Positions 24,900 to 33,522 of a stretch of 64,000 nucleotides of DNA are shown piece by piece. How positions within the stretch are numbered: position 1 is the first letter of the stretch; the number at the start of each line of letters is the position of its first letter. The position numbers and the translations under genes are program-made. This stretch comes from Nannocystis bainbridge. GTDB lineage: Bacteria; Myxococcota_A; Polyangia; Nannocystales; Nannocystaceae. The notes under the pieces were generated by a model. It was not told the origin of the DNA. It did no database searches and worked only from the letters and a program-made list of their open reading frames with translations. The stretch spans positions 620,001-684,000 of the forward strand of contig NZ_JAQNDL010000003.1 in assembly GCF_028368995.1 (NCBI RefSeq). The letters are read 5' to 3'.

Positions 24900-25529
24900 T
24901 CAGAAGTTCACCCGCAGCCCGAGCCCGAGCCCGCGCGGGAGCGGCAGCGGGGCCACGATGGGGCGGCCGCGCCGGGCCAGACCGACGTCCCGGAGGTCGC
25001 GCAGCGGCACGGCCCAGCGGTTCCACAACATCGAGCCGGCGATCATCGCCGCGAAGGCGGCCGAGGTGGTCGCGGCCGCGGCGATGCCGATCATCGCCTT
25101 GCCCTCGAAGAGCTCGGTGCGGGCCGTCTCGACCCAGAAATAGATCGCCGGCCCGATGGCGGCGATCCCCCAGAACGTCACGCCGATCCCGAGCCCGCGG
25201 CGGACCCTGAACCGGCGCTTGGCGAACTCGAGGAACGTGTCCGTCTCGCCGTCCTCCTCGACATCCTCCTCGTAGGACTCCCAGGCGCCGCTCAGATCCA
25301 TCCCGGTGATTCCCTCGAGATTGCGGTACTCGCGGTACTGCCGGCCCATCCCGGCCGGCTCGGGCACCTCGGTGTCGAGCGGCGTGAAGGGATCGGCGAC
25401 GGCAGCGGTCTCCGGCGCTGGCGCCATCTCCCCCGCAGGCGCGGTCTCCGGCGCTGGCGCGACGTCCTGCGCCCCGGCGATCGGCTGCAATCCGGCGCCC
25501 AACAACCACACCGACACGACGCTCACCAT
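24900..25529 (-). CDS. Exported protein with two transmembrane segments, unknown function
   Basis: A 209-residue protein. The ATG at 25529 begins MVSVVSVWLLGAGLQPIAGAQDV, a signal peptide; the longer frame upstream is Arg-rich and implausible. A Pro/Ala/Glu repeat (APAPETAPAGEMAPAPETA) follows, then an acidic stretch (SYEEDVEEDGETD), and two hydrophobic segments (GVTFWGIAAIGPAIYFWV and GIAAAATTSAAFAAMIAGSML) flanked by basic residues. The organisation suggests a TM hairpin with a periplasmic acidic N-terminal region. The extreme C-terminus is GLGLGLRVNF, barrel-like. I do not recognise a family. Confidence 0.7.
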   Translation of the reverse strand: MVSVVSVWLLGAGLQPIAGAQDVAPAPETAPAGEMAPAPETAAVADPFTPLDTEVPEPAGMGRQYREYRNLEGITGMDLSGAWESYEEDVEEDGETDTFLEFAKRRFRVRRGLGIGVTFWGIAAIGPAIYFWVETARTELFEGKAMIGIAAAATTSAAFAAMIAGSMLWNRWAVPLRDLRDVGLARRGRPIVAPLPLPRGLGLGLRVNF

Positions 25530-26157
25530 GCCGCCGATCGTATCCCGCCCGCTTCGGGCAAACACGCAGCAACGTGTTTCATCGCCTCCCCGAGCGCGAC
25601 GCACGATCGCCGCACACCGTCGAGCCGTGCTCGAGTGATGCCGCGGAGTACATCGTTCAAGCCGCGACGATCGGCGAGCCGGCTTTCCATGCGCACGCGC
25701 CGCCTTCTCGCGCCGTCTTTGGCGAAGCCGTCCATGCACCGCGAAGGCGACGAGCTTCGCCACAGCCGGCACTCCAGTTCACGAAACCAACCGAAGCGCG
25801 ACGAGCAGCCCGGGCGCACTCGCGTCTGCCGGCATGGAGCGGCCGCGCCGCACAACACTATCTACATGTCTTTTCATACATGCTCTCATGGGCATGTCTG
25901 ATGAACAATGTCCTATGAAACATGTTCTTTTGAACATGCCCGTCCGAGCATGTCGCCTCACCAAGGTCGCATCCCTCGACCATCTTCCGCGCGCGGTCCG
26001 TCGTGTCTTCGCCGACGAGCGCCTCGCCTCGCGTCTCCACCCGCGAGCGCCTCGCCTCGCGTCTCCACCCTCGAGCGCCTCGCGCCCCTCGCTCGCGAAG
26101 CGGCCGGAGGCGACGGTACGTCGCGCTCCGGCCGGCGGTCTCGAGCCTCTGCGCTGA
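25530..26157. other. Non-coding region of 628 bases with palindromes and a short direct repeat
   Basis: No frame with good codon use. 25863-25956 holds a palindrome cluster. 26020-26080 contains two to three copies of CGAGCGCCTCGCCTCGCGTC followed by TCCAC. The rest has no recognisable structure. Confidence 0.5.
25863..25956. repeat. AT-richer palindrome cluster
   Basis: At least six half-sites: TACATGTCTTTTCATACATG, CATGGGCATGTC, ATGTCC-TATGA-AACATG, ACATGTTC-TTTT-GAACATG and CCGAGCATGTC. The stem ACATGTTC/GAACATG(T) shows compensating change (C to T and G to A in both arms) relative to the common form, which argues that base pairing is conserved. Confidence 0.8.
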
Positions 26158-26976
26158 TTAGCCGCTGAGCTTCTTCTTCAGCTCTTCGAGCTGGGCGTCG
26201 ACCTCGGCGGCCTTGAGGTCGTCGGCGCTGAGCTCTTCCGCGGGCGGGGCCGACTTCGCGTCGCCGCGGCCGGAGCCGAGCTGGCGCGGGTCTTCGGACT
26301 TGCCGGCGGTGAGGGCCATCTTGCGCTTGAGGGCCTCGAGCTGGTCGTCGACATTACCGGCCTCGAGCGCCTTGAACTGCGACTCCAGGCTGCCTTCCTC
26401 GAGCACGCCGCCGATCTCCGAAGTCGCCTCGGCCTCGGCCTCGAGCTGCGTGACGCGCTCGGACATGCGGCCGAAGGTGTCGAACGACGAGGTCGAGTTG
26501 ATGCTCGACAGCGTCTCGTTGATCGTGCGCTGGGCCTCGGCTCGCTTCTGGCGCGAGACCAGCAGGTTGCGCTTGCGCTTGGCCTCCTCGATCTTCGAGT
26601 CGAGGCCGCGGAGGGCGACCTTGAGCTGCTCGACCGAGTTCTTCTGGGCCTCCCACTGGTCCTTGAGCTGCGAGGCGACCTCGTCGTGGTCGCCCTTGCG
26701 CTGCAGGGCAGCGCGGGCGAGGGTCTCGTCGCCGGCCTTGAGGGCCAGCATCGCCTTCTTCTCCCACTCGGCCGCCTTGGTAGCCTCCTGCTCCCATTGC
26801 TTCTTGATGCGCTTCTCATCGGCGATGGCGATCGCCACCTGCTTCTTGGCCTCGATGAGCTGCTGCTTCATGTCGACCAACACCTGATTGAGCATCTTCT
26901 CCGGGTCTTCGGCCCGGTTGATGAGCTCGTTGATGTTGGAGCGGATGAGGGTGCCGAGGCGTGAAAAAAGTCCCAT
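26158..26976 (-). CDS. pspA: PspA/IM30 family membrane-stress protein
   Basis: A 272-residue ESCRT-III-like protein that assembles on stressed membranes. It begins with the family hallmark MGLFSRLGTLIRSNINELINRAEDPEKMLNQ and continues as an almost unbroken coiled coil to about residue 215 (QLIEAKKQVAIAIADEKRIKK; KRKRNLLVSRQKRAEAQ). The last 50 residues hold an acidic linker and a short helix (EVDAQLEELKKKL) typical of IM30-like C-termini. The start ATG follows a YbjN-like gene after a single base, so the two are cotranscribed. No PspB, PspC or PspF gene is near. Confidence 0.95.
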   Translation of the reverse strand: MGLFSRLGTLIRSNINELINRAEDPEKMLNQVLVDMKQQLIEAKKQVAIAIADEKRIKKQWEQEATKAAEWEKKAMLALKAGDETLARAALQRKGDHDEVASQLKDQWEAQKNSVEQLKVALRGLDSKIEEAKRKRNLLVSRQKRAEAQRTINETLSSINSTSSFDTFGRMSERVTQLEAEAEATSEIGGVLEEGSLESQFKALEAGNVDDQLEALKRKMALTAGKSEDPRQLGSGRGDAKSAPPAEELSADDLKAAEVDAQLEELKKKLSG

Positions 26977-26977
26977 C

Positions 26978-27397
26978 TCAGTTGCCCTCCTGGATCTCGA
27001 TGTGGGTCGGGGCGGGGCGCCACGGGCTGAGCTGTTCGAGATGGCCGTCGATGGCCATCGCAATGTCCTCGATCATGGCCTGGAACTCGCTGAAATCGAG
27101 GTCCGCGAGCTGATGCGCGCCCGACAGCAGGATCTGGTCGCCGTCGAGCGCGTAGGCGCAATGCAGCGTGGTGTCGTTGAACTCGAGCAACCGGCGGAAC
27201 AGCCCCGTGTGATCGGGCGTCGCCGCGGTGACCGCGAAGATCGGCGACGAGTAGAGCACGATCGGCTCGTCGATGCGGACCACGATGCGGATGCCCGAGT
27301 GACTCTCAGGCCCGACCACCCAGGTGTCGTCGGAGACCTTCTCGTGGGGCAGCTCCATCCGGAGCATGTACGATTCCAGCGTTTCTGCGTGACTCAT
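26978..27397 (-). CDS. YbjN/CesT-chaperone-fold protein upstream of pspA
   Basis: A 139-residue protein with the alpha-beta pattern of the YbjN/type III chaperone-like fold: an N-terminal helix (ETLESYMLRMELPHEKV), strands (WVVGPESHSGIRIVVRIDEPIVLYSSPIF), helix (LFRRLLEFNDTTLH), strand pair (CAYALDGDQILLSGAHQLAD) and a C-terminal helix (EFQAMIEDIAMAIDGHLEQL). The ATG at 27397 was chosen over the longer Pro-rich frame. The gene ends one base before the pspA start. It probably acts as a partner or chaperone of PspA; this is inferred from operon structure and fold. Confidence 0.75.
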   Translation of the reverse strand: MSHAETLESYMLRMELPHEKVSDDTWVVGPESHSGIRIVVRIDEPIVLYSSPIFAVTAATPDHTGLFRRLLEFNDTTLHCAYALDGDQILLSGAHQLADLDFSEFQAMIEDIAMAIDGHLEQLSPWRPAPTHIEIQEGN

Positions 27398-27772
27398 GAG
27401 GGTTCGTTGGGCCGGGGGCGGCGGCAGCGGCCGGAGCGGACGCATCGAGCCAGTGAGACAAGTCTGTGGCCCGCCTGCGGCACCTGAGCCCGGCAGCACG
27501 CCCGAGGTCAGCCACTATACGCGACGGCCCGCGGGGGCGGCAACCCAAACCCCGTCAGGCGCGCCGCTTTGCAGCCGCACGGGCCCGTGGTATCCGAAAG
27601 CGGCCCGCTCGACCGACGAACTCCCTGCCGGGGCCGCGCCGGTTTTACGGTCGCGGGGGCCTGAAACACCCCGACCGGGCTCCACGGAGCGCCTCCTCGT
27701 CATGACAAACCCTGCTCGGCGTCCTCACCCGCCTCGCTCTTTCGCCCCCTGCTGCCGCCGAGGGCCCGGTCG
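27398..27772. other. Divergent intergenic region between ybjN-like/pspA and uppS
   Basis: 375 bases holding the promoters of two divergent transcription units. No CATGTCC palindrome and no reading frame with good codon use were seen. No convincing sigma-54 (GG-N10-GC type) site was found. Confidence 0.4.
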
Positions 27773-28579
27773 ATGAGCGCGCGCGAAGCGGGCGCAGGCG
27801 AGGGCCGCGTGCCGCGGCACGTCGGCATCATCATGGACGGCAACGGCCGCTGGGCGCGGCAAAAGGGCCTGCCGCGCGAGGTCGGCCACGAGCACGGCGC
27901 CGACGCCGTCCGCCGGGTGGTCCGCGCCGCCCGCGAGCTCGGCGTCGAGGCGCTGACGCTGTTCGCGTTCTCGAGCCAAAATTGGGACCGGCCGCCGCAG
28001 GAGGTGTTTCACCTCATGCAGCTGCTCAACCGCTACCTGCTCGAGGAGCGGGCCGAGATCCTCGACAACCAGATCCGGCTGACCACCGTCGGCGACACCG
28101 AGCGCCTGCCGAGCTACGTGCGCGACCCGATGCGCGAGCTCATCGCCGCCTCGGCCGACAACCAGAAGATGACGCTGTGCCTGGCGCTCAGCTACGGCGG
28201 GCGCGAGATGATCACCGACGCCGCCCGGCGCATCGCCCGCGCCGTGCAGGCCGGCAGCCTGCGCCCCGACGAGATCGACCCCAAGACCTTCGCCTCGTAC
28301 CTCGACTCGAGCCGCCATCTGCCGTCGCTCGACCTCTTGATCCGCACCAGCGGCGAGCACCGGATCTCCAACTTCTTCCTGTGGGAGGTCGCTTACGCCG
28401 AGCTGTTCTTCACCGAGGTGCTGTGGCCCGACTTCGCGCGCGAGCACCTGATGGAGGCGCTCGATGACTTCAGTCGCCGCGAGCGCCGCTTCGGGCTGCT
28501 CCCCGGCGAGTCCGACGCCGACGCGCTCGACGAGCCGCCGGCCGTCGGGATCTTCCCCGCGCAACGAGGCAAGGGCTGA
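27773..28579 (+). CDS. uppS: Isoprenyl transferase (undecaprenyl diphosphate synthase)
   Basis: A 268-residue cis-prenyltransferase that condenses isopentenyl diphosphate with farnesyl diphosphate to make the C55 lipid carrier for cell-wall and surface polysaccharide synthesis. The family motifs are HVGIIMDGNGRWA with catalytic D22, TLFAFSSQNWDRP, and RTSGEHRISNFFLWE near residue 195, plus SYGGREMI. The usual R-x-S-G-E-x-R/N element is intact. The protein is about 15-20 residues longer than typical at the C-terminus. Its stop precedes the cdsA GTG by one base, the common uppS-cdsA order. Confidence 0.96.
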   Translation: MSAREAGAGEGRVPRHVGIIMDGNGRWARQKGLPREVGHEHGADAVRRVVRAARELGVEALTLFAFSSQNWDRPPQEVFHLMQLLNRYLLEERAEILDNQIRLTTVGDTERLPSYVRDPMRELIAASADNQKMTLCLALSYGGREMITDAARRIARAVQAGSLRPDEIDPKTFASYLDSSRHLPSLDLLIRTSGEHRISNFFLWEVAYAELFFTEVLWPDFAREHLMEALDDFSRRERRFGLLPGESDADALDEPPAVGIFPAQRGKG

Positions 28580-28580
28580 C

Positions 28581-29444
28581 GTGGCCGATCTGATCAAGCG
28601 CTTGTGGACGGCGATCGTCCTCGTCCCGATCCTGTTGGTCGCCCTGTTCGTCGACCGCTCGCCGTGGAGCATCCTCGCCATGTCGGTGCTGTTCGGCGGC
28701 TTCGCCCTCGACGAGTACCTGCGCATGGCGCTGCCGCAGCGCTCGCTGTCGGGCCCGGCCGCGCTGGCGGGCCCGGAGTACGGCCTGCGCGCGATCCTGG
28801 GGGCGATCGGCGCCGCCGTGATCGCGCTGCCGATGGTGTTCGGCGCCGGCCGGGTGCTGCCGCCGCTGCTGATGTTCTCGGTGATCGCCGTCGCCCTGGT
28901 GCTGCTGGCGCGCAAGCAGGCGCTCGAGCAGGCCGGCCGGCACATGTCGGTGTGCCTCGCGGGGCTGCTCTACGTGCCGCTGCTCGCCTCGCTGTGGCCG
29001 CAGATCAAGCACGTGTTCGGGCCCGGCTGGCTGTTCGTCACCCTGGCGATCGCGTTCATGTCCGACACCGGGGCGTACGCCTTCGGCCGCCTGTGGGGCA
29101 AGCACAAGCTCTACCCGGCGGTCAGCCCCGGCAAGACGTGGGAGGGCTCGCTCGGCGGCCTCGTCGGCGCCAACGTGGCCACGGTGGGCTTCGGCTCGGC
29201 GTTCCTGCTGCCCGAACTCGGGGTCGGCCACGCGATCGTGCTCGGCGTCCTCGGCTCGCTCGCCGGCCAGGTCGGCGACCTGTTCGAGTCGATGCTCAAG
29301 CGCAGCCACGGCGTCAAGGACTCCGGCAACCTGCTGCCCGGCCACGGCGGCATGCTCGACCGCGTCGACGCGCTGCTGTTCGTCGGCCCGGTCGTCTACT
29401 ACTTCGCCGCCAACGTGGTGTTCGCCGGCGGCCTCCGCGGATGA
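28581..29444 (+). CDS. cdsA: Phosphatidate cytidylyltransferase
   Basis: A 287-residue polytopic membrane enzyme that makes CDP-diacylglycerol from phosphatidate and CTP. About eight hydrophobic segments are present. The signature is FMSDTGAYAFGRLWGKHKLYPAVSPGKTWEGSLGG, followed by the C-terminal element SGNLLPGHGGMLDRVDALLF, which contains the H-G-G-x-x-D-R-x-D residues of the family. The GTG start directly after the uppS stop suggests translational coupling. A pair of perfect palindromic hairpins follows the stop codon. Confidence 0.96.
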   Translation: MADLIKRLWTAIVLVPILLVALFVDRSPWSILAMSVLFGGFALDEYLRMALPQRSLSGPAALAGPEYGLRAILGAIGAAVIALPMVFGAGRVLPPLLMFSVIAVALVLLARKQALEQAGRHMSVCLAGLLYVPLLASLWPQIKHVFGPGWLFVTLAIAFMSDTGAYAFGRLWGKHKLYPAVSPGKTWEGSLGGLVGANVATVGFGSAFLLPELGVGHAIVLGVLGSLAGQVGDLFESMLKRSHGVKDSGNLLPGHGGMLDRVDALLFVGPVVYYFAANVVFAGGLRG

Positions 29445-29448
29445 ACGA

Positions 29449-29476
29449 AAGGGCATGTCCCTTCGGACATGCCCTT
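29449..29476. terminator. Perfect 12-bp palindromic hairpin after cdsA
   Basis: Arms AAGGGCATGTCC (29449-29460) and GGACATGCCCTT (29465-29476), loop CTTC. It begins five bases after the cdsA stop. Because the arms begin and end in AA/TT, transcripts from either side would see a stem followed by TT, compatible with a bidirectional terminator. It belongs to the dispersed palindrome family. Confidence 0.6.
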
Positions 29477-29489
29477 CGTGACACTGACC

Positions 29490-29519
29490 AAGGGCCATGT
29501 CCGCGAGGACATGGCCCTT
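29490..29519. terminator. Perfect 13-bp palindromic hairpin facing the lipoprotein gene
   Basis: Arms AAGGGCCATGTCC (29490-29502) and GGACATGGCCCTT (29507-29519), loop GCGA, ending four bases before the stop codon of the opposing gene at 29524. Two perfect members of the family back to back fill this convergent junction. Confidence 0.6.
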
Positions 29520-29523
29520 CGCG

Positions 29524-30354
29524 CTACTGGCAGCGCGGCGCGGTGAACGTGCCCTCGAGCTGGGGCTTGGTGTCGAAGAACGGGGAGTCGACGTGGCACA
29601 GGCGGCCCACGACCTCCTTGTCGTCGATCGAGATCAGCTCGAAGGTGGCGCTGAAGCTGCCGCCGCCGAACGGGCACAGGTCGGGCCCGTCCACCTCGCC
29701 GGCCTCCATCGCGTGGCCGGTGACGTCGGGCCCGAGCAGGTGGTAGAGGCCGGGCGTCTGGTAGGCCACGGGGATCCGGATCGACACCTGCCAGTTGTTG
29801 CCGCACTCGACGCCGGCGTTCGGGTCGGCGCAGGTGGCCACCTGGTTCGAGAGCCGCACGTGCAGCGTGTTCGGGTCGGACGGCTCGCCGCCGCTGGTGC
29901 CGGAGCTGCCGCCGGTCGGATCGGGATCGGGGGGCACCTGCGCGTCGGTGTAGGCCAGCGCGGCGGCGTCGATCTCGATCGCCTCGCCCTCGCACGGGGT
30001 CGGCTCCGGCGGCACGTCACCCGAGGTGGCCGAGGTGACGGTGCTCGAGGCCGAGGTCATGCCGGTCGGGTCGGCGCCGGTGGTGGCCCCGCTGGTGCCC
30101 GGGTCGGTGTCGCTGTCGGGGTTCGGCCAGGTGGTCGCGCTCGTGCCCGGGCTGCTGGCCGAGCTGCCGCCGCTGGTGGTCAGCGGGTCGCCCTCGGTGG
30201 CGCCGCCGGTCGAGCTGTCGCCGTCAGTGCCGTCGCTGGCACTACCGCTGGAGCTGCTGTCGACGCTGGCGGTGTCGGAGTCGCTGGGCTTCGAGTCGCA
30301 CCCGAGCGCGAGCGCGGCGACGAGGCTGAGGCAGGAGAAGCTGTAAGAACGCAT
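29524..30354 (-). CDS. Stalked lipoprotein, unknown function
   Basis: A 276-residue lipoprotein with lipobox LALGC at residue 19 and a stalk of about 95 residues nearly all Ser, Thr, Gly, Asp and Pro. The C-terminal domain (residues about 118-276) begins EPTPCEGEAIEIDAAALAYTDAQVP and continues with strands such as TLHVRLSNQVATCADPN and WQVSIRIPVAYQTPGLYHLL, then SATFELISIDDKEVVGRLCHVDSP. It looks like a compact beta sandwich stabilised by disulfides. I do not recognise a named family. The stalk type is shared with lipoproteins at 1-1443, 5644, 9840, 30549 and 47292. Confidence 0.75.
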   Translation of the reverse strand: MRSYSFSCLSLVAALALGCDSKPSDSDTASVDSSSSGSASDGTDGDSSTGGATEGDPLTTSGGSSASSPGTSATTWPNPDSDTDPGTSGATTGADPTGMTSASSTVTSATSGDVPPEPTPCEGEAIEIDAAALAYTDAQVPPDPDPTGGSSGTSGGEPSDPNTLHVRLSNQVATCADPNAGVECGNNWQVSIRIPVAYQTPGLYHLLGPDVTGHAMEAGEVDGPDLCPFGGGSFSATFELISIDDKEVVGRLCHVDSPFFDTKPQLEGTFTAPRCQ

Positions 30355-30548
30355 GCGGTGGAGTTAGCACGCGCCGCCACGGCCCGCACCGGGGAAGCCA
30401 CGCGGCTTCGATGTGCGCGCGGCCCATGACAGGTGCGTCGCACGATGACGCGCGCGCGTGTCAGCGGCGATTCGTCGTTCTCCGGCCGCGAGAGCCCGCT
30501 GCACGCGGGCCGGCGCGCGCGAGGGCTCGCCGCGACATGACCTCGATG

Positions 30549-32897
30549 TCAGGGTCCGAGATCGATCTGCAGCGTACCGCCCTGCGCGATGTCGCCGTGC
30601 ACGAGGCGCGGCTGCGCCAGCGGCTGGCCTTGCCAGCTCGCCGAGGCGGACCCGAGCGCGTCGTCGGAGGTCACCGGCGCGACGATCCGCAGGTCGCCGC
30701 CCTCGAGGTGCAAGATCGCCTCGCTGAAGATCGGGCTGCCGAGCAGATAGAAGTCGGTGCCCGCGATCGGGAACACGCCGAGCGCCGCGAACGCGAGCCA
30801 GGCGCTCATCGTCCCGCCGTCGTCGTTGCCGGGCAGGCCCGACGGCGTGTCGCCGTAGCGGTTGCGCAGCACCCATCGCGACCAGCGCGCGCTGCCGGCG
30901 TGATCGCCCAGGGCGCTGAACACGAACGGCGCGTGGATGTCGGGCTCGTTGCCCTGCCAGTAGTATTTCTGCGGCATGAGGCCGAGCACCTCCGCCTCGG
31001 AGTCGACGAAGAACTGCTGCAGCCGGGTCATCGCCGCCGCCGGCCCGCCCATCGCTTCGGCCAGCCCCTCCATGTCGTGCGGCGCGTACCAGGCGTACTG
31101 CAGCGCGTTGCCCTCGGCGTAGTAGTCCTGCCAGATCAGCGGATCGGTCACCGCCACGAACGCGCCGGCCTCGGAGCGCGCGACCAGCAGCTGTTGCGCC
31201 GGGTCCCACACGTTCTTCCAGAAGCCGGCCCGCTCGGCGAACATCGCCGCGTCCTCGGGCTCGCCGAGCACCTCGGCCAGGGTCGCCAGAGCGAAGTCGT
31301 TGTAGGCCGACTCGAGCGTCCACGACGACGAGCTGGCGCCCGCCTCGACCGGGACGTAGCCGAGCTCGATGTACTTGTCGACCGCCATGCGCCCGCCGTA
31401 CGGCGAGCCGGGCGGCACCGGGGCCATCGCCGTCGCGCGCATCGCCGCGTAGGCCGAGGCCAGCCCGATCTCGTCCGGATCGAAGCCCTTGAGGACGCTG
31501 TCGGCGTAGACCACCGTCGCGCTCTCGCCGTCCATGCCGTTGGTGTAGCCGGTGCCCAGCGGCCAGCGCGGCATCCATCCGCCGTCCTCGGCCATCCGCG
31601 TCAGCGAGCGCAGCATGTCGCGCTGGTACTCCGGATAGAGCAGCGTGAGCAGCGGGTGCAGCGTGCGGAACGTGTCCCACAGCGAGAAGTCGGTGTAGTA
31701 CGGCCCGTCGGAGTTGTGGACCGCATCGTCGAGCCCGCGGTAGCTGCCGTCGACGTCGCTGGCCAGCGTCGGCATCAGGAGCGCGTGATAGATGGCGGTG
31801 TAGAACAGCCGGAAATCGCGGCCGCTGTCGCCGCGCACCTGCACGCGCGCGAGCTCGTGCTCCCACGCGGCCTCGGCGGCGCCCCGCGCGGCCTCGAAGT
31901 CGAGCTCCGGCGCCTCGGCGGCGAGGTTCATCGCCGCGTGCTCGGCGTCGACGAACGACAGCCCGACGCCGACGACCACCGGCTCGCCCGGCTCGAAGCG
32001 CAGATAGGCGCCCACCGCCTCGCCCTCCTGCGCGCCCACTCCGGCCTGCGGCTCGCCGTCGTTCCAGCTGCCGAACTCGACGAACGGCCGCGAGGCTCGC
32101 AGCGCGTAGTAGACCTTGACCCCGCCGTGGCGCTCCGAGTAACCGCCGGACACGTGGTGGTGGCCGCGGATCTCCCCGGCCCCGGCGTCGACCTCGACCT
32201 GCCCGCTGACAGTCTCGACGTCGGGCAGCCCGTGCGCGAGATCGAGGATCACCACCGGCTCCTGTCCTTCGGGGAAGGTGAAGCGCTGCAGGCCGACCCG
32301 CGCCGTCGCCGTCAGCTCGGCCGCGATCCCGCCGGCGAGGGTGACCGCGTAGTAGCCGGGGCTGGCCGTCTCCGTGGCCTTGTCGAGCGCGAGCCGATAG
32401 CCGTTCGGTTCGGTCTTGGCGGGGCTCATGCCGAGGCTCGGCATCACCCGCACGGACCCGTAGTCGACGATGCCGGTGCCGTGCATGCGCGTCTGCGAGA
32501 AGCCCTGCACCTCGGTGTCGTCGTAGTGGTAGCCGGCGCAGTGCGAGAAGCCGAGCGCGAAGCCGCCGGCGAGGGTGGTGTCGGGGCCGGGCCGGGCCAG
32601 GCCGAACGGCACCTGCGGACCTGGATACGCGCTCCCGACCCCGTAGCCGGATCCACCGGTGCCGATGAACGGGTTGACGTGCTGGACCAGCGGCGCCGGG
32701 GCGAACATGCCCGGAAGTTCAGGTTCTTCGGGACCTGTCGTCGGGGACAGGCTCGTCGCGTCGCCGGTGCTGCCGGTGGTCGTCACGCCGGTGCCGCCGG
32801 TGGTGCTGCTGCCGCCCTCGCTCTCGGTCGCGCCCGCCGACGGCGAGCCGTTGCAAGCTGCGAGCAAGAACGCGGCAGGGAGCAGACGCGGGAGCAT
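30549..32897 (-). CDS. GH92 family glycosidase (alpha-mannosidase-like) lipoprotein
   Basis: A 782-residue exported glycoside hydrolase, of the family of calcium-dependent exo-alpha-mannosidases. The lipobox is FLLAACNG, followed by a short Ser/Thr/Gly stalk. The family start is clear: VQHVNPFIGTGGSGYGVGSA, then VPFGLARPGPDT and GFSHCAGYHYDDTEVQGFSQT. The C-terminal (alpha/alpha)6 half contains YYTDFSLWDTFRTLHPLL, GGWMPRWPLGTGYTNGMDG and YWQGNEPDIHAPF, with the expected acidic residues, and ends with NDDGGTMSAWLAF and FYLLGSPIF. A palindrome (32733-32752) is tolerated near the N-terminus, between stalk and enzyme. It probably trims mannose glycans from prey or environmental polymers. Confidence 0.93.
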   Translation of the reverse strand: MLPRLLPAAFLLAACNGSPSAGATESEGGSSTTGGTGVTTTGSTGDATSLSPTTGPEEPELPGMFAPAPLVQHVNPFIGTGGSGYGVGSAYPGPQVPFGLARPGPDTTLAGGFALGFSHCAGYHYDDTEVQGFSQTRMHGTGIVDYGSVRVMPSLGMSPAKTEPNGYRLALDKATETASPGYYAVTLAGGIAAELTATARVGLQRFTFPEGQEPVVILDLAHGLPDVETVSGQVEVDAGAGEIRGHHHVSGGYSERHGGVKVYYALRASRPFVEFGSWNDGEPQAGVGAQEGEAVGAYLRFEPGEPVVVGVGLSFVDAEHAAMNLAAEAPELDFEAARGAAEAAWEHELARVQVRGDSGRDFRLFYTAIYHALLMPTLASDVDGSYRGLDDAVHNSDGPYYTDFSLWDTFRTLHPLLTLLYPEYQRDMLRSLTRMAEDGGWMPRWPLGTGYTNGMDGESATVVYADSVLKGFDPDEIGLASAYAAMRATAMAPVPPGSPYGGRMAVDKYIELGYVPVEAGASSSSWTLESAYNDFALATLAEVLGEPEDAAMFAERAGFWKNVWDPAQQLLVARSEAGAFVAVTDPLIWQDYYAEGNALQYAWYAPHDMEGLAEAMGGPAAAMTRLQQFFVDSEAEVLGLMPQKYYWQGNEPDIHAPFVFSALGDHAGSARWSRWVLRNRYGDTPSGLPGNDDGGTMSAWLAFAALGVFPIAGTDFYLLGSPIFSEAILHLEGGDLRIVAPVTSDDALGSASASWQGQPLAQPRLVHGDIAQGGTLQIDLGP

Positions 32898-33154
32898 GAT
32901 CGCATCCTACTCCCGGCCGCGGACCCCGCGCCGGCCGTGAGAGATGAGTTATGCGGGCATGACCCGCCGCCTCTGGATAGCCAGCCGGAGCCGTCGCTCG
33001 CCCGGCTAGCGGGCGACATCACCGATGTCGGGGGTGCCAGGCCACCAACGTCCCGAAACGCGACCGGGAACGCCCGGTCACTCGCGCGAGTGACTCGCCG
33101 TTCCATCGGCGATATGACCTGCCTGCAAGCGCAGGTCGAAGCCCCCGCGGCCGT
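32898..33154 (-). other. Spacer between the GH92 and Rof-like genes
   Basis: 257 bases, upstream of the GH92 gene. No frame shows good codon bias and no palindrome of the main family stands out. GCGCGAGTGACTCGC near 33084-33098 is a small inverted repeat that may be regulatory. Confidence 0.3.
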
Positions 33155-33406
33155 TCACAGCTTCTCGTCGTAGCTGCGCGGCTCGTGATCCATCATCGAT
33201 TTGCAGCCGACGATCTGCGTCACGGGGACGCGGTCGCGGTCGGGAAACAGCACGAAATCCTCGCCCGACTCGGTGACCACGTCGAGCACCTGGGCCTGGA
33301 AGGTCTCGCCGCTGCGCAGCTCGACCTGCACGGGCCGCTTGAAGTGGGCGGACTCTTCGAGCATGTCGAGGAAATCACAACGTCCGGTCGGCTCTGTCTG
33401 CTGCAT
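33155..33406 (-). CDS. Small Rof-like (Rho-binding antiterminator family) protein
   Basis: An 83-residue protein. The ATG at 33406 follows AGGAG by about 6 bp, which decides the start over a longer Arg-rich frame. The order CDFLDMLEESAHFKRPVQVELRSG, FQAQVLDVVTESGEDFVLF, RVPVTQIVGC matches the Sm-like small beta barrel of Rof/YaeO: a C-D-x-x-D-x-L-E helix start, then strands with a conserved D-V/L-T element, then a basic final strand. Family members bind Rho and reduce termination. The assignment is by pattern, without a search. If correct, the link to a genome full of terminator-like palindromes is worth noting. Confidence 0.55.
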   Translation of the reverse strand: MQQTEPTGRCDFLDMLEESAHFKRPVQVELRSGETFQAQVLDVVTESGEDFVLFPDRDRVPVTQIVGCKSMMDHEPRSYDEKL

Positions 33407-33522
33407 GGGCTCTCCTGCTTCCGCGGTCGCAGAAACCATGGTCGCGCCCGGAGTCGGAGGCAAGCTCGGCCGCCGCACCGCGAGAACGAGCGGGCTTTCA
33501 CCGCACCGCCGACGCGGCGAAC

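Noticed and set aside
27398..27772. Sigma-54 promoter for the ybjN-like/pspA operon
   Set aside because: I looked for GG-N10-GC with surrounding consensus on the minus strand and found no convincing site.
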